Assembly (NCBI GenBank): GCA_021775355.1
Contig: JAJFHZ010000029.1
Coordinates: 1 to 64,000 of the forward strand
Direction: 5' to 3'
Origin: Amylibacter sp.
GTDB taxonomy: Bacteria > Pseudomonadota > Alphaproteobacteria > Rhodobacterales > Rhodobacteraceae
Length of the DNA stretch: 64,000 nt
The notes beneath the pieces are model-generated. The model was not told the origin of the DNA. It saw only the letters and a list, made by a program, of their open reading frames with translations, and did not search any database. The position numbers and the translations under genes are program-made. Positions 1-12,509 of the stretch are shown here, in pieces (within the stretch, counting starts at the first letter, position 1; each line of letters begins with the position of its first letter).

Positions 1-112
1 GCACACCTTCTGTGAGCGCTTTAACAGGACGGCCTTTCCAAAGCTCGGAACGGTCAATCAGAACCAACCCACGTTGGCCTGGCGTCGTCGGTTTATACGA
101 CTTTAATGCCAT
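1..112 (-). CDS. rplB: 50S ribosomal protein L2, N-terminal part (cut by window edge)
   Basis: The first 37 codons of ribosomal protein L2 are visible, reading [15 protein letters not shown] and then a conserved [14 protein letters not shown] stretch, which is the usual alphaproteobacterial L2 start. The rest lies off the left edge. L2 binds 23S rRNA near the peptidyl transferase centre. It follows rplW in the S10 operon after a 118-base gap, which is wider than the other spacers in this operon and contains a terminator-like hairpin. Confidence 0.95.
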   Translation of the reverse strand, partial: MALKSYKPTTPGQRGLVLIDRSELWKGRPVKALTEGV

Positions 113-181
113 TCTTTCTGTCTTCCGTTTTTAAACGATCAATTGATCGTATTGGTTATACGGCCCCGTAGGTCCGCTTGC

Positions 182-214
182 TTAAAAAGTAAACACGGCC
201 CCGATGGAGCCGTG
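182..214 (-). terminator. Terminator-like hairpin between rplW and rplB
   Basis: On the minus strand CACGGC (214-209) pairs with GCCGTG (199-194), followed by a T-rich run that ends near 182. The shape is that of an intrinsic terminator or attenuator, but it lies inside the S10 operon, so it may reduce rather than stop transcription into rplB. Confidence 0.45.
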
Positions 215-230
215 ATTCGTGTGTCTTCTA

Positions 231-527
231 TCAAAGGCCAGTGCTGACGTCGATAGTGTTACCTTCTTCAAGTGTAACATATGCTTTTTTGACATCTTTG
301 CGTTTGCCAAGTTGGCCGCGGAAACGTTTCACTTTACCTTTAGTGATCGTTGTATTGACCGCTTTCACTTTGACGTTGAACAAAGTTTCAATCGCTTCTT
401 TGATCTGAGGTTTATTCGCATCGATTGACACTTCAAACACAACGGCGTTGTTTTCAGACGCCATTGTCGCTTTTTCAGTAACAATCGGTTTGCGAATTAC
501 ATCATATAGTTCTGCTTTAGTGCTCAT
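231..527 (-). CDS. rplW: 50S ribosomal protein L23
   Basis: This 98-residue protein matches L23, which lies at the exit of the ribosomal peptide tunnel and docks trigger factor and the signal recognition particle. The N-terminal [10 protein letters not shown] segment and the C-terminal basic segment ([20 protein letters not shown]) are typical. The length is normal for the family. Its start codon overlaps the rplD stop by four bases (ATGA), so translation is probably coupled. Both the position between rplD and rplB and the sequence support the call. Confidence 0.97.
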   Translation of the reverse strand: MSTKAELYDVIRKPIVTEKATMASENNAVVFEVSIDANKPQIKEAIETLFNVKVKAVNTTITKGKVKRFRGQLGKRKDVKKAYVTLEEGNTIDVSTGL

Positions 528-1144
528 TTCAATCGAGCCTCCAATGCTTCAGCACCCGCTTTGGTGATAACCAAAGTATTTGCTTTCAAGATGTCGTATA
601 CGTTTGCACCTTGGCTTGGCAAAACATCCAGACCATCAATGTTGCGGGCAGCCAATGCAAAGTTTGCATCCACTTCGGCACCATCGATAACCAATGCTTT
701 TTTCCAACCCAAATTTGACAACACTTTAGCCAAATCTTTGGTTTTTGCATTTTTCAACGTTGCATTATCCAGAACAACCAATTCACCCGCAGTTGCCTTT
801 GCGGACAATGCGTGGCGCAAACCCAATGCACGAAACTTTTTCGTCAAGTCATGTGCGTGGCTGCGTGGTGTTGGGCCTTTATAGACACCACCACCGCGAA
901 AGATCGGTGCAGAGCGGGCACCGTGGCGTGCGCCACCTGTACCTTTTTGACGGTAGATCTTCTTGGTTGAATAGCTAACCTCTGAGCGTGTTTTTACTTT
1001 GTGTGTACCGGCTTGGCGTTTTGCCAATTGGTAGCGCACAACACGGTGTAGAATGTCGGCACGAGGCTCCAGACCGAAGACCGCATCGGATAGTTCGATG
1101 CTTCCTGCAGCTTTTGCGTCCAGTTTGATTACGTCGGCTTTCAT
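524..1144 (-). CDS. rplD: 50S ribosomal protein L4
   Basis: This 206-residue protein is L4, an early-assembly 23S rRNA binding protein whose extended loop lines the exit tunnel. The loop is recognisable around residues 50-95: [20 protein letters not shown], then [17 protein letters not shown]. In several bacteria L4 also autoregulates the S10 operon; no L4 target structure was identified here. Its start overlaps the last base of the rplC stop (TAATG), and its end overlaps rplW by four bases, consistent with one tightly packed transcript. Confidence 0.97.
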   Translation of the reverse strand: MKADVIKLDAKAAGSIELSDAVFGLEPRADILHRVVRYQLAKRQAGTHKVKTRSEVSYSTKKIYRQKGTGGARHGARSAPIFRGGGVYKGPTPRSHAHDLTKKFRALGLRHALSAKATAGELVVLDNATLKNAKTKDLAKVLSNLGWKKALVIDGAEVDANFALAARNIDGLDVLPSQGANVYDILKANTLVITKAGAEALEARLK

Positions 1145-1887
1145 TATTCATCGCCTCCAGTCGTAGCTTCAACAGCTGCTTCTTCAACTTGTGCTTCAAC
1201 AGCAGGTGCTTGTTGACTGCGCAGAGCGGCCGGGAAAGGAAGACCTTCAGGGGCTTTCTTTTTCACAGCGTCTTTGACAGTGACCCAGCCACCTTTGGAA
1301 CCGGGAACAGCACCTTTAATCATGATCAAGCCACGATCAATGTCCGTTTTGATAACTTCCAGATTTTGTGTCGTTACACGAGCAGCACCCATGTGACCGG
1401 CCATTTTCTTACCTTTGAAAACTTTACCGGGTTCCTGACACTGACCTGTAGAGCCGTGTGAACGGTGTGAGATAGATACACCGTGTGTTGCACGCAGACC
1501 TTTAAAGTTCCAGCGCTTCATCGCACCGGCAAAACCTTTACCGATAGATGTACCCGCTACATCAACTTTTTGACCTTCCAGAAAGTGGTTGGCAGTGATT
1601 TCTTCACCAACTTCAATCAGGTTGTCTGCAGAAACGCGGAATTCCGCGATTTTACGTTTGGGTTCTACTTTAGCTTTCGCAAAATGGCCACGCATTGCAG
1701 CCGTTTGGCGTTTTACTTTTGCTACACCTGCACCAAGCTGAACAGCAGAATAACCGTCTGTTTCACCTGTACGTTGGGCGACAACCTGTAGGTTTTCCAT
1801 TTGCAAAACGGTAACAGGGATCTGCTTGCCGTCTTCCATGAACAACCGGGTCATACCCAATTTTTTTGCAATTATACCAGAGCGCAT
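1144..1887 (-). CDS. rplC: 50S ribosomal protein L3
   Basis: This is L3 (247 residues), which binds 23S rRNA near the peptidyl transferase centre. The start [16 protein letters not shown] and the [15 protein letters not shown] and [15 protein letters not shown] segments are diagnostic. The protein is longer than the 209-residue E. coli form because of an Ala/Glu-rich acidic C-terminal tail (about residues 218-247). Such tails are usual in alphaproteobacterial L3. It sits 15 bases after rpsJ and overlaps rplD by one base. Confidence 0.97.
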   Translation of the reverse strand: MRSGIIAKKLGMTRLFMEDGKQIPVTVLQMENLQVVAQRTGETDGYSAVQLGAGVAKVKRQTAAMRGHFAKAKVEPKRKIAEFRVSADNLIEVGEEITANHFLEGQKVDVAGTSIGKGFAGAMKRWNFKGLRATHGVSISHRSHGSTGQCQEPGKVFKGKKMAGHMGAARVTTQNLEVIKTDIDRGLIMIKGAVPGSKGGWVTVKDAVKKKAPEGLPFPAALRSQQAPAVEAQVEEAAVEATTGGDE

Positions 1888-1902
1888 AATAATCCCGCCC
1901 CC

Positions 1903-2211
1903 TTACAATTTGATCTCAACATCCACACCAGCAGCAAGATCAAGCTTCATCAGCGCGTCTACTGTTTGTGGAGTTGGGTCAATAATATCTAGCAGACGCT
2001 TATGCGTCCGGATTTCAAACTGCTCACGAGATTTTTTATTCACGTGTGGGCTACGCAAAACAGTGAACTTCTCAATTTTATTCGGCATCGGAATTGGGCC
2101 ACGCACTTGCGCACCAGTCCGTTTTGCTGTGTTTACGATTTCCGCAGTGGACGCATCCAATACACGGTAATCATAAGCTTTCAGCCGAATACGAATATTT
2201 TGGCTTTTCAT
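1903..2211 (-). CDS. rpsJ: 30S ribosomal protein S10 (NusE)
   Basis: S10 has 102 residues, the standard length. It is part of the 30S head, and as NusE it bridges NusG on transcribing RNA polymerase to the ribosome. The start [19 protein letters not shown] and the conserved [20 protein letters not shown] region identify it. It is the first gene of the S10 group here, separated from tuf upstream by 83 bases that contain a strong hairpin, so it may be transcribed both from read-through and from its own promoter. Confidence 0.98.
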   Translation of the reverse strand: MKSQNIRIRLKAYDYRVLDASTAEIVNTAKRTGAQVRGPIPMPNKIEKFTVLRSPHVNKKSREQFEIRTHKRLLDIIDPTPQTVDALMKLDLAAGVDVEIKL

Positions 2212-2249
2212 GTTTTAAGCCTTTCAAGGCGTTAGAGTTGATAGGTAGA

Positions 2250-2268
2250 GCGGCTGATTATCAGCCGC
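2250..2268 (-). other. Strong hairpin between tuf and rpsJ
   Basis: The arms GCGGCTGA (2250-2257) and TCAGCCGC (2261-2268) form a perfect 8-base stem with a three-base loop. There is no T tract on either side, so it looks more like an mRNA processing or stability element separating the str and S10 messages than a terminator. Confidence 0.5.
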
Positions 2269-2294
2269 CCTACGTCGAACCCGAAGGTTAATTA

Positions 2295-3473
2295 TTATTC
2301 GATGATTTTAGAAACAACACCTGAACCAACTGTACGACCGCCTTCACGGATCGCAAAGCGCAGGCCTTCTTCCATCGCAATTGGGTAGATCAGTTCTGCT
2401 GAGAATTTCAGGTTATCACCCGGCATCACCATTTCTGTACCTGCTGGCAATTCAACTGTGCCAGTCACGTCAGTTGTACGGAAGTAGAACTGTGGACGAT
2501 AGTTGGCAAAAAACGGTGTGTGACGACCACCTTCGTCTTTAGTCAGAATGTATACTTCTGCTTCAAACTTAGTATGTGGTTTCACTGAACCCGGCTTACA
2601 TAAAACCTGGCCACGCTCAACGCCATCACGGTCGATACCGCGCAACAATACACCAACGTTGTCACCTGCTTCACCGCGATCAAGCAGTTTGCGGAACATT
2701 TCAACACCAGTACATGTTGTTTTCTTAGTGTCTTTGATGCCGATGATTTCCAGTTCTTCACCAACGTTAACAACGCCACGCTCAATACGGCCAGTTACAA
2801 CTGTACCACGACCTGAGATTGAGAATACATCCTCGATTGGCATCAGGAATGGTTTGTCTACAGCGCGTTCTGGTGTTGGGATATACGCGTCAACAGCAGC
2901 CATCAGCTCAGCAATTTTGTCTTTGCCGATTTCATCGTCACGGTCTTCCAAAGCAGCCAGTGCAGAACCTGCAATGATAGGAACATCATCGCCCGGGTAA
3001 TCATATGCTGACAACAGCTCACGAATTTCCATTTCAACCAGTTCCAACAGCTCTTCGTCGTCTACTTGGTCAACCTTGTTCATGAAAACAACCATGTGAG
3101 GGATACCAACTTGGCGACCCAAAAGGATGTGCTCACGTGTTTGAGGCATAGGACCATCGGCTGCGTTCACAACCAAGATAGCGCCGTCCATTTGTGCCGC
3201 ACCAGTGATCATGTTTTTCACATAGTCAGCGTGGCCCGGGCAATCAACGTGGGCGTAGTGACGCGCGTCTGTTTCATATTCAACGTGTGCTGTTGAAATG
3301 GTGATACCACGGGCTTTTTCTTCCGGTGCGCCATCAATTTCATCATATGCTTTGAAATTGTCTGAAAACTGCTTTGTAATCGCAGCTGTCAGTGTTGTTT
3401 TACCGTGGTCAACGTGGCCGATTGTGCCGATGTTGACGTGCGGTTTATTACGTTCAAACTTTTCTTTTGCCAT
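2295..3473 (-). CDS. tuf: Elongation factor Tu
   Basis: EF-Tu (392 residues) carries aminoacyl-tRNA to the ribosomal A site and hydrolyses GTP on codon match. The GTPase motifs are all present: GHVDHGKT at residues 19-26, DCPGH at 77-81 and NKVD at 132-135. Domains 2 and 3 follow with the usual [13 protein letters not shown] segment and end in the SGVVSKIIE tail. It lies 58 bases after fusA at the end of the str operon. Many relatives have a second tuf copy; none is present in this window. Confidence 0.98.
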   Translation of the reverse strand: MAKEKFERNKPHVNIGTIGHVDHGKTTLTAAITKQFSDNFKAYDEIDGAPEEKARGITISTAHVEYETDARHYAHVDCPGHADYVKNMITGAAQMDGAILVVNAADGPMPQTREHILLGRQVGIPHMVVFMNKVDQVDDEELLELVEMEIRELLSAYDYPGDDVPIIAGSALAALEDRDDEIGKDKIAELMAAVDAYIPTPERAVDKPFLMPIEDVFSISGRGTVVTGRIERGVVNVGEELEIIGIKDTKKTTCTGVEMFRKLLDRGEAGDNVGVLLRGIDRDGVERGQVLCKPGSVKPHTKFEAEVYILTKDEGGRHTPFFANYRPQFYFRTTDVTGTVELPAGTEMVMPGDNLKFSAELIYPIAMEEGLRFAIREGGRTVGSGVVSKIIE

Positions 3474-3531
3474 AACTAGGGCCTCCTAGGTTTTTATTCG
3501 GTCGGCAGTGCCTGACCTGTTAGGTTTCAGA

Positions 3532-5649
3532 TCAGGCGAATTTCGCCTGGATTTCTTCGGATATATTACTTGGTACAGAATCGTAGTGGCTGAACTGCAT
3601 AGTAAAGTTCGCACGGCCCGAAGACATGGACCGCAACGTATTGATGTAGCCAAACATGTTGGCCAGTGGTACGCGCGCATCGATTGCGATAGCGTTACCG
3701 CGTGTGTCTTGGCCTTGAACCATGCCGCGACGTGAAGTCAGATCACCGATGATGCCGCCTGTGTATTCTTCAGGTGTCACAACTTCGACCTTCATGATCG
3801 GTTCCAGCATTTTCGCGCCTGCTTTACGCAGACCATCACGCATGCCCATACGACCTGCGATTTCAAATGCCATCACACTAGAGTCCACATCGTGGTACTT
3901 ACCGTCGATCAATTCAACTTTGAAGTCGATCACAGGGAAGCCGGCCAATGGACCGCTATCCATCACAGACTCGATACCTTTTTCAACGCCCGGAATGTAT
4001 TCTTTTGGAATAGACCCACCAACAATTTTACTTTCAAAGGAATAACCTTCGCCAGGTTCTGTTGGAATGATGATCATTTTAACTTCAGCGTACTGACCAG
4101 ACCCACCAGATTGCTTTTTATGGGTGTAGGTAATTTCAGCTTCATGTGAAATCGTTTCACGATATGCCACTTGCGGCGCACCGATGTTCGCTTCAACCTT
4201 AAACTCACGCTTCAGGCGATCCACAAGAATGTCCAAGTGCAATTCGCCCATACCCTTCATGATGGTTTGACCAGACTCAAAGTCTGTTTCAACACGGAAA
4301 GATGGGTCTTCTGCAGCCAAACGGGCTAGACCGGTTGACATTTTTTCTTGGTCAGCTTTGGTTTTTGGCTCTACCGCAATTTCGATCACAGGGTCGGGGA
4401 AAGTCATTGTTTCCAGAACAACTTGATCGTTCACAGAACAAAGCGTGTCACCAGTTGTGGTTTCTTTCAAACCGGCAAGTGCAATAATGTCACCGGCAAA
4501 TGCTTCTTCGATAGGCACTTGTTCGCTAGAGTGCATCATCATCATCCGACCAACACGTTCTTTTTTACCCTTGGTAGAGTTGATCATGCTGTCGCCTTTT
4601 TTCAGAACACCTGAATATAGACGTGTGAATGTCAATGTACCCACAAACGGGTCGTTCATGATTTTAAACGCAAGGCCGGAAAATGCCATGTTGTCGTCAG
4701 CACGACGTGCAATGTCACGTGTTTCAGTTTCGTCGCCCGGCTTAAAGCCCATGTAATCCACAACGTCCAACGGAGACGGTAAGAAATCGATCACAGCGTT
4801 CAGCAGCGGTTGAACACCTTTGTTCTTAAATGCAGAACCAGCCAGCACTGGAACAAATTCCATGGCCAGTGTACCCTTGCGGATCAGGTTGCGCAAAGTC
4901 GCCACATCAGGCTCGTTGCCATCCAGATACGCTTCCATAGCGTCGTCGTCCATTTCGACAGCCATTTCGATCATCTCGTTACGCAAAGTTTCGCATTGCT
5001 CAGCCAAGCTATCGCGGATCGGGCGTTTTTCCCAAGATGCGCCAAGGTCCTCGCCAATATAAACCCACTCTTCTTGTGTGATCAGATCAACAATACCTTC
5101 CAGCTCGGTTTCAGCACCGATCGGTATTTGAACAGGCATAGCGCGTGCACCAGTACGATCGCGGATCATTTCAACGCAGTTCATAAAGTCGGCGCCTGTT
5201 TTGTCCATTTTATTGACAAAAACAATACGCGGCACTTTATAACGGTCAGCTTGACGCCAAACAGTTTCTGTTTGCGGCTCAACACCGGCGTTGGCATCCA
5301 GCAAGCAAACGGCGCCATCCAAAACAGCCAATGAACGTTCAACTTCAATCGTGAAGTCAACGTGGCCAGGTGTATCGATGATATTCAGGCGGTGCTTGTC
5401 AGTTTCAGCTGTGTCACCGTCTTCTGTGCGTTCCCAAAACGTTGTGGTTGCAGCAGACGTAATAGTAATACCACGCTCTTGCTCTTGTTCCATCCAGTCC
5501 ATAGTCGCCGCACCATCATGCACTTCGCCGATGTTGTGAGACTTGCCCGTGTAATACAGGATACGCTCTGTGCAGGTTGTTTTACCCGCATCAATATGAG
5601 CCATAATCCCGAAGTTACGGTAGCGTTCCAGTGGATATTCGCGTGCCAT
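3532..5649 (-). CDS. fusA: Elongation factor G
   Basis: EF-G (705 residues) drives ribosomal translocation and, with RRF, ribosome recycling. G-domain motifs are visible: AHIDAGKT at 17-24, DTPGH at 92-96, NKMD at 146-149. The length matches the canonical factor, and the gene lies between rpsG and tuf, so this is the housekeeping copy rather than a paralogue. It begins 21 bases after the rpsG stop. Confidence 0.98.
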   Translation of the reverse strand: MAREYPLERYRNFGIMAHIDAGKTTCTERILYYTGKSHNIGEVHDGAATMDWMEQEQERGITITSAATTTFWERTEDGDTAETDKHRLNIIDTPGHVDFTIEVERSLAVLDGAVCLLDANAGVEPQTETVWRQADRYKVPRIVFVNKMDKTGADFMNCVEMIRDRTGARAMPVQIPIGAETELEGIVDLITQEEWVYIGEDLGASWEKRPIRDSLAEQCETLRNEMIEMAVEMDDDAMEAYLDGNEPDVATLRNLIRKGTLAMEFVPVLAGSAFKNKGVQPLLNAVIDFLPSPLDVVDYMGFKPGDETETRDIARRADDNMAFSGLAFKIMNDPFVGTLTFTRLYSGVLKKGDSMINSTKGKKERVGRMMMMHSSEQVPIEEAFAGDIIALAGLKETTTGDTLCSVNDQVVLETMTFPDPVIEIAVEPKTKADQEKMSTGLARLAAEDPSFRVETDFESGQTIMKGMGELHLDILVDRLKREFKVEANIGAPQVAYRETISHEAEITYTHKKQSGGSGQYAEVKMIIIPTEPGEGYSFESKIVGGSIPKEYIPGVEKGIESVMDSGPLAGFPVIDFKVELIDGKYHDVDSSVMAFEIAGRMGMRDGLRKAGAKMLEPIMKVEVVTPEEYTGGIIGDLTSRRGMVQGQDTRGNAIAIDARVPLANMFGYINTLRSMSSGRANFTMQFSHYDSVPSNISEEIQAKFA

Positions 5650-5670
5650 CTACTTAAACCTTTTCTTATA

Positions 5671-6153
<483 letters not shown>

Positions 6154-6525
6154 TTATTTCGGCTTCTTGGCGCCGTATTTCGAACGACGTTGTTTACGGT
6201 CTTTTACGCCTTGTGTATCAAGTACACCGCGTAAAATGTGATAGCGCACACCGGGAAGGTCTTTTACGCGACCGCCACGGATCAGAACAACAGAGTGTTC
6301 TTGCAGGTTGTGGCTTTCACCCGGAATATAAGAAATTACCTCAAAACCGTTCGTTAGACGAACCTTAGCAACTTTACGCATCGCAGAGTTGGGTTTCTTT
6401 GGTGTCGTTGTATAAACACGCGTGCAAACGCCACGCTTCTGCGGACATGCCTGCAGGTGCATGGATTTTTGGTGCTTCACTTTCGGCTGGCGCGGTTTGC
6501 GGATCAGCTGTTGTATCGTTGGCAT
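6154..6525 (-). CDS. rpsL: 30S ribosomal protein S12
   Basis: S12 (123 residues) sits in the decoding centre and contributes to accuracy. The start used here is the ATG at 6525 ([14 protein letters not shown]), the conserved S12 start; an upstream in-frame ATG at 6582 would add 19 residues foreign to the family. The [11 protein letters not shown] and GVRYHI segments around the known streptomycin-resistance positions appear wild type by eye. It is the first gene of the str operon, with a leader of roughly 190 bases from the promoter at 6724-6752. Confidence 0.97.
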   Translation of the reverse strand: MPTIQQLIRKPRQPKVKHQKSMHLQACPQKRGVCTRVYTTTPKKPNSAMRKVAKVRLTNGFEVISYIPGESHNLQEHSVVLIRGGRVKDLPGVRYHILRGVLDTQGVKDRKQRRSKYGAKKPK

Positions 6526-6723
6526 TCGGAACTCCCGTATGTCCTGTTTCAAACTCGAATAGGCGCATGATCTGTCGATCAAACACCGCTACACGGCAGC
6601 CCGCACAATTCGTGGATGGACTACCGCGGTTAATACCAGAGGATCGAGAGCTAGGCTCTGGATCATGACCGCCAGATTGTGGCTTGTATGAGATGTAAGC
6701 GTACTCGCACCTCAGGTTCCGCG

Positions 6724-6752
6724 CGTATAGATCGAGTCGGGCGGGGTGTCAA
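6724..6752 (-). promoter_or_regulatory. Sigma70-like promoter of the str operon
   Basis: On the minus strand a perfect -35 TTGACA (6752-6747) is followed after 17 bases by TATACG (6729-6724). It points at rpsL, about 200 bases upstream of its start, and is the best promoter match in the 494-base gap 6526-7019. I saw no gene in that gap. Confidence 0.75.
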
Positions 6753-7019
6753 CAGCCAGCAACGCCTTTGGGACTGATCAGCAAAACCAACGGGTGGGAT
6801 ATCACACTGCAATTTCCACAGCATCAAATACCGGAGCTTTTGCAACTTAACTTTTTACAATTACAAACCATGTTAACATTCTATGAACTACGAACTGGGA
6901 AACGATATATCGGGCATTCAAGCATCGGTTAACCACCACCGCTTACCTCAATGAATTGTCGCAACCTGTTTTAAATGACATTCCTAGAACAATACAGAAA
7001 ACCAACCTTAATATCACTA

Positions 7020-7961
7020 TTATGGGCGAAAATTTGATGGAGTATATTCGCCAAGTTTCCATCCCAATTCTGCACAACGTGATAAGATTAATGACTTTGC
7101 CCAATCTCTGTTCATATTGATCATTTGCTTGTATAGAAACCAGAAAATATACTTTTCAAAATCCACCGCACTAGACAATACTTGGTCAACACTGTCTTGC
7201 ACATCACCTTGATGTCCAACAGTTTGAAAAACATGGTGGAAATCCATATCTCCAAAGAGAATACCAGGTTTTCTGTAAAATAATCCTTTAAAGGAAACAG
7301 AAGAATTCATACTCACCGTATATGCGCACGAAGAAAGTAATTCTCCAATATCACCATCAATAATTTTCACCCGGTCATTTGTGAGTCTGGTTAACGCATC
7401 AAGCTCCTGCTTGGAATATCGTTCTCTAGGGTGAAGCTTTATTAAAATACGCCGTTCACGTTCAGCACTTATGATACATTCTACCATTTTTATCGGTGGC
7501 ATTGATTGCCAAAAACGTCGGCGCAGCAAAACACCCTGCATAGCGACCAGCACAAAGTCATCTTCACCATATTGTTTTGTATTGTTTCCAATAACTTTAG
7601 GCGCCCAATTGTTAAAAAACCGTACTGCTCTGGCGTGCTTAATATTATCCGGTTGAAAATTTTGTTGATATATCCGTTTTTCAGAATGAATAGCGGTTTT
7701 ATCGATTGCCCAAAATGGCCCTATAGGTGCTGGGCGTACTTCCAAAGCATTAGGTGTTTGGGGTGGGTTTCTATGATAGATCAGATACGCATCTGAGTTT
7801 AAAGATAACAGCAAACTTTCAGGTGTAGTTTGTATAAGCGATACAGTGAACCCAATTTCTTCGAAAGCTTCTTTTACCTTGCGATAAAAAACATGTTTTT
7901 TGTTTTGGGTTTGCCGTAGTATTTTCCACGGCAAATAGATTTCTAATTGTTTTGCAGTCAT
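7020..7961 (-). CDS. Glycan/capsule-synthesis-like protein, function unknown
   Basis: I do not recognise a named gene. The 313-residue protein has no signal peptide or clear membrane segment. Two segments resemble those of capsule-polysaccharide export or glycosyltransferase (KpsC/KpsS-like) proteins: IKLHPRERYS (about 174-183), a basic HP(R) motif, and SMNSSVSFKG followed by KPGILFG (about 217-237), the common Ser-rich turn before a Gly at the nucleotide-sugar site. That family link is inference from motif shape. It lies alone between the rpoBC terminator and the str promoter, on the same strand, in visibly more A+T-rich sequence than its ribosomal neighbours, which suggests insertion into a normally conserved gene order. 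Confidence 0.8.
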   Translation of the reverse strand: MTAKQLEIYLPWKILRQTQNKKHVFYRKVKEAFEEIGFTVSLIQTTPESLLLSLNSDAYLIYHRNPPQTPNALEVRPAPIGPFWAIDKTAIHSEKRIYQQNFQPDNIKHARAVRFFNNWAPKVIGNNTKQYGEDDFVLVAMQGVLLRRRFWQSMPPIKMVECIISAERERRILIKLHPRERYSKQELDALTRLTNDRVKIIDGDIGELLSSCAYTVSMNSSVSFKGLFYRKPGILFGDMDFHHVFQTVGHQGDVQDSVDQVLSSAVDFEKYIFWFLYKQMINMNRDWAKSLILSRCAELGWKLGEYTPSNFRP

Positions 7962-8110
7962 GGCCGTATCTACATTTTCTAACTATGTTTTACACATAAG
8001 TGTATCTATGTTTTATGTCTAAAATTATTGGAAAATTCAAAAATTACTGGGTAAATACACGCAAATAAGCCTACCAGATAAGACTCACCGTGGATAGATA
8101 CAACTATTAT

Positions 8111-8142
8111 AAAAAGAAAAAGGGCCCCCAAATAGGGACCCT
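8111..8142 (-). terminator. Intrinsic terminator after rpoC
   Basis: On the minus strand AGGGTCCC (8142-8135) pairs with GGGGCCCT (8128-8121) across a six-base loop, with one G-T pair, and a T-rich run follows. It lies 26 bases past the rpoC stop and should end the rpoBC transcript. Confidence 0.85.
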
Positions 8143-8167
8143 AATTTTTATACCATAAAGACAGTGC

Positions 8168-11100
8168 TTATACAGGCTGCTCTGTGCCATCACCACCAGA
8201 GCCAAGATCCACGCCTAGGTCTTCGCCCATGACATCGCCGGTCTCTTCAAACACTTTGTTCGGATCGAAACCGTCATCGCCCTGCACAGGTGCAGCCAAC
8301 GCCGCTGCCGCTTCTGCGGCCTGACGTTTGTCTTCGATGACAACCGCATCACGTTCAGCTGCAATCTTTTTGATCTGATGCGTAGCACCACCGGTACCAG
8401 CAGGGATCAGACGCCCGACGATCACGTTCTCTTTCAGACCAATCAGCTTGTCGCGCTTGCCTCTGGTCGCCGCATCCGTCAGAACCCGTGTGGTTTCCTG
8501 GAATGAAGCCGCCGAGATGAATGAACGGGTTTGCAATGACGCTTTGGTGATACCCAACAGAATTGGGCCGCCTTTGGCGGGCTCACGACCGCCTGCAATA
8601 GCCTTTTCATTGGCTTCGTCGAACTCGACCTTATCAACCTGTTCGCCTTTTAGCAGGGTTGTGCCACCAGACTCGCTGATTTCCCATTTCTGCAACATTT
8701 GGCGCACGATCACTTCGATATGCTTATCGTTGATCTTCACGCCTTGCAGACGGTAAACCGCTTGCACTTCGTCGATCATGTAATCAGCCAAAGCTTCGAT
8801 ACCCATGATGTTCAAAATATCATGCGGTGCCGGGTTACCATCCATGATGTATTCACCCTTGCGGATAAGATCACCTTCCTGAACCGGAATGTGCTTACCT
8901 TTAGGCACCATGTATTCAACTTTAACCTCTGCATCGTCGACAGACTCGATCGCAATACGACGTTTGTTTTTGTAGTCTTTGCCAAAACGCACGTAACCAT
9001 CAATTTCAGCGATGATCGCGTGATCTTTAGGACGACGGGCCTCAAAGAGTTCAGCCACACGCGGCAGACCACCGGTGATGTCTTTGGTTTTTGCACCTTC
9101 ACGCGGAATACGCGCAAGAACGTCACCCGCTTCAACTTCCTGACCATCTTCAACAGACAAAATCGCGTCCACAGACATTGCATGCGTTTCAGGATTACCA
9201 TTGTCCAGACGAACAGGTTCACCGGTTTTCGGGTCCATCACGATAATTTCCGGTTTCAGATCGCTGCCTTTTGGTGCAGAACGCCAGTCGGATACGATTT
9301 TCTGGCTGATACCTGTGGCATCATCCGTCATATCCCTGATCGACAGACCGGACACAAGATCAACGAACTTCGCGACACCCGTTTTTTCAGCCAAAATCGG
9401 CAATGTATACGGATCCCATTCGAACATCTTGTCGCCACGAGCAACTTTCGTCCCGTCTTTAACAAGCAGGCGTGTGCCGTACATCAGTTTGTACTTGGCA
9501 CGTTCCACACCGTTTTCGTCCATCACGGCCAATTCCGTGCTACGTCCCATGACAATGATTTCTTTGTCACGGTTTTGAAGCAGGTTCGCGTTACGCAGTT
9601 CGATTTTACCGTCTTGTCCTGCATCCTGAAACGACTGTTGACCACCTTGCGCAATACCACCAATGTGGAACGTCCGCATGGTTAGCTGCGTTCCCGGCTC
9701 GCCAATGGATTGCGCGGCAATAATACCGACAGCTTCGCCAGGATTTACAATCGTACCACGGGCCAAGTCGCGACCGTAACACATTGCACAAATGCCATCA
9801 TCCGCATCACATGTCAGCGGTGAACGAATTTGCAAGGCAACAACACCTGCGGCTTCGATTGCATCGGCCATACGTTCATCAATCAAAGTGTCTGCCTCAA
9901 ACAGAACTTCATCCGAACCTGGCTTGACTGCATCCTCTGCCAATACACGACCCAATAGGCGTTCTGACAGGCTGGAAACGATTTCACCATCATTCACGGC
10001 AGCTTGCGCTGTAATTGAACGCTCTGTGCCACAGTCGTTTTGGCGCACGATACAATCCTGAGCCACATCAACCAAACGGCGCGTCAGATAACCTGAGTTC
10101 GCTGTTTTAAGCGCGGTATCGGCCAGACCTTTGCGGGCTCCGTGGGTCGAGTTAAAGTACTCTAACACGGTCAAACCTTCTTTAAAGTTCGAGATAATCG
10201 GCGTTTCGATAATCTCACCCGATGGTTTTGCCATCAAACCACGCATACCGCCCAGCTGTTTCATCTGTGCGGGCGAGCCACGCGCACCCGAGTGGGCCAT
10301 CATATAAACGCTGTTCGGTTCCAGTTCGTCACCCGCGTCACCGACTTTGACAGATGACATTTCACCCATCATTTCATCAGCAACCTTGTCGGAACATTTA
10401 GACCAGGTATCAACAACTTTATTGTACTTCTCGCCCTGTGTGATCAGGCCGTCCAAATACTGTTGTTCGAATTCTTTCACCTGATTACGTGTATCATCCA
10501 CAATAGACCATTTTGTATCTGGAATGATCATGTCGTCTTTACCAAACGAAATGCCCGCTTTGAACGCTTCGCGGAAGCCAAGTGTCATGATCTGGTCACA
10601 GAAAATAACGCTCTCTTTTTGGCCACAATAACGATAAACAGTATCGATCACTTCAGCCACTTCCGATTTACGCAACAAACGGTTGGTCAGATCGAACGGA
10701 GCTTTTGCATTCAACGGCAACATTGATCCCAAGCGTACACGGCCCGGGGTTGTTTCAAATCGTTGCCAGATGATATTACCTTCGTCATCCGCTTGCTCAA
10801 TACGGCAAATGATTTTTGAATGCAGATGCACCAGACCATTATCCAAAGCATGTTCAACCTCTTGCGGGTTGGCAAAAGTCATACCTTGACCTTTCAGGCC
10901 CTCACGTTCCATCGTGATATAGTATAGCCCCAAAATCATATCCTGAGACGGCACGATGATCGGCTTACCGTTTGAAGGTGACAAAACGTTGTTTGTCGAC
11001 ATCATCAAAACCCGCGCTTCAAGCTGTGCTTCAAGCGACAAAGGTACGTGAACCGCCATTTGGTCACCGTCAAAGTCGGCGTTAAATGCGGAACAGACCA

Positions 11101-12463
11101 GCGGGTGCAGCTGAATGGCTTTGCCTTCGATCAGAACCGGCTCAAACGCCTGAATGCCCAAACGGTGCAATGTTGGCGCACGGTTCAGCATGACTGGGTG
11201 TTCGCGGATAACCTCATCCAGAATATCCCAGACTTCTGAGCGTTCTTTTTCAACGATCTTTTTGGCCTGCTTCACAGTGGAAGACATACCTTTGGCTTCC
11301 AAACGAGAGTAGATAAAAGGTTTGAACAACTCCAGTGCCATCTTTTTCGGAAGACCGCACTGATGCAGTTTCAACTCTGGCCCGGTCACAATCACGGACC
11401 GACCGGAAAAGTCGACGCGCTTACCCAAAAGGTTCTGGCGGAAGCGACCTTGCTTACCTTTCAGCATGTCGGACAATGATTTCAGCGCACGCTTGTTGGC
11501 ACCTGTAATCACGCGGCCACGACGACCGTTGTCGAATAACGCATCAACAGATTCCTGCAACATACGTTTTTCGTTGCGCACGATAATGTCAGGCGCGCGC
11601 AGTTCGATCAAACGTTTCAGACGGTTGTTACGGTTGATCACACGACGATAAAGATCGTTCAGATCAGAGGTCGCAAAACGGCCGCCATCCAGTGGTACCA
11701 ACGGGCGCAATTCAGGTGGGATCACCGGAAGAACAGTCATCACCATCCATTCAGGGCGGTTGCCACTGTCGATAAAGGCCTCAACCACTTTCAGACGTTT
11801 GATGATTTTCTTCGGCTTCAGCTCACCTGTCGCTTCGGCTAAATCTTCGCGCAATTGCTCGGCTTCAGCTTCCAGATCAATGTTCGACAACATTTCACGT
11901 ATCGCTTCAGCACCGATGCCTGCATTAAACGCATCTTCGCCATAAACGTCTTGTGCATCCATATACTCTTCTTCGTTCAGCATCTGGCCGTAGTTCAGAT
12001 CAGTCAGACCCGGCTCGATGATGACGTATTGTTCAAAGTATAGAATGCGTTCCAGTTCACGCAAAGTCATGTCTAGCATCAAACCGATGCGTGACGGCAA
12101 TGACTTCAAAAACCAGATATGCGCACAAGGTGCTGCCAGATCAATGTGGCCCATACGTTCGCGACGTACTTTTTGAAGGGTTACTTCAACACCACATTTT
12201 TCGCAAACAACACCGCGATATTTCATGCGTTTATATTTGCCGCAAAGACATTCATAGTCTTTTACAGGGCCAAAGATACGTGCACAGAAAAGGCCGTCGC
12301 GTTCCGGTTTGAACGTCCGATAGTTGATGGTTTCCGGTTTTTTGATCTCACCAAAAGACCATGACAGAATACGCTCTGGTGATGCCAGAGAGATTTTGAT
12401 CTCGTCAAAAGTTTTCGGTGGCTGGACCGGGTTAAACGGGTTGTTCGTGATTTCTTGGTTCAT
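8168..12463 (-). CDS. rpoC: DNA-directed RNA polymerase subunit beta'
   Basis: Beta' (1431 residues) supplies the catalytic magnesium site and much of the DNA clamp of RNA polymerase. The N-terminal zinc ribbon ([13 protein letters not shown] then CEKCG, near residues 70-90) and the catalytic [12 protein letters not shown] segment are intact. The C-terminal [18 protein letters not shown] segment is normal. It begins 46 bases after rpoB and ends just before a strong terminator. The length fits alphaproteobacterial RpoC. Confidence 0.98.
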   Translation of the reverse strand: MNQEITNNPFNPVQPPKTFDEIKISLASPERILSWSFGEIKKPETINYRTFKPERDGLFCARIFGPVKDYECLCGKYKRMKYRGVVCEKCGVEVTLQKVRRERMGHIDLAAPCAHIWFLKSLPSRIGLMLDMTLRELERILYFEQYVIIEPGLTDLNYGQMLNEEEYMDAQDVYGEDAFNAGIGAEAIREMLSNIDLEAEAEQLREDLAEATGELKPKKIIKRLKVVEAFIDSGNRPEWMVMTVLPVIPPELRPLVPLDGGRFATSDLNDLYRRVINRNNRLKRLIELRAPDIIVRNEKRMLQESVDALFDNGRRGRVITGANKRALKSLSDMLKGKQGRFRQNLLGKRVDFSGRSVIVTGPELKLHQCGLPKKMALELFKPFIYSRLEAKGMSSTVKQAKKIVEKERSEVWDILDEVIREHPVMLNRAPTLHRLGIQAFEPVLIEGKAIQLHPLVCSAFNADFDGDQMAVHVPLSLEAQLEARVLMMSTNNVLSPSNGKPIIVPSQDMILGLYYITMEREGLKGQGMTFANPQEVEHALDNGLVHLHSKIICRIEQADDEGNIIWQRFETTPGRVRLGSMLPLNAKAPFDLTNRLLRKSEVAEVIDTVYRYCGQKESVIFCDQIMTLGFREAFKAGISFGKDDMIIPDTKWSIVDDTRNQVKEFEQQYLDGLITQGEKYNKVVDTWSKCSDKVADEMMGEMSSVKVGDAGDELEPNSVYMMAHSGARGSPAQMKQLGGMRGLMAKPSGEIIETPIISNFKEGLTVLEYFNSTHGARKGLADTALKTANSGYLTRRLVDVAQDCIVRQNDCGTERSITAQAAVNDGEIVSSLSERLLGRVLAEDAVKPGSDEVLFEADTLIDERMADAIEAAGVVALQIRSPLTCDADDGICAMCYGRDLARGTIVNPGEAVGIIAAQSIGEPGTQLTMRTFHIGGIAQGGQQSFQDAGQDGKIELRNANLLQNRDKEIIVMGRSTELAVMDENGVERAKYKLMYGTRLLVKDGTKVARGDKMFEWDPYTLPILAEKTGVAKFVDLVSGLSIRDMTDDATGISQKIVSDWRSAPKGSDLKPEIIVMDPKTGEPVRLDNGNPETHAMSVDAILSVEDGQEVEAGDVLARIPREGAKTKDITGGLPRVAELFEARRPKDHAIIAEIDGYVRFGKDYKNKRRIAIESVDDAEVKVEYMVPKGKHIPVQEGDLIRKGEYIMDGNPAPHDILNIMGIEALADYMIDEVQAVYRLQGVKINDKHIEVIVRQMLQKWEISESGGTTLLKGEQVDKVEFDEANEKAIAGGREPAKGGPILLGITKASLQTRSFISAASFQETTRVLTDAATRGKRDKLIGLKENVIVGRLIPAGTGGATHQIKKIAAERDAVVIEDKRQAAEAAAALAAPVQGDDGFDPNKVFEETGDVMGEDLGVDLGSGGDGTEQPV

Positions 12464-12509
12464 TTTTTAGATCCTAATCTCGATTTCCTAAAGGAGCAGG
12501 CGCGAACGC

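Noticed and set aside
6526-6582. N-terminal extension of S12
   Set aside because: Adds 19 residues that do not belong to the family; the ATG at 6525 matches the conserved start.
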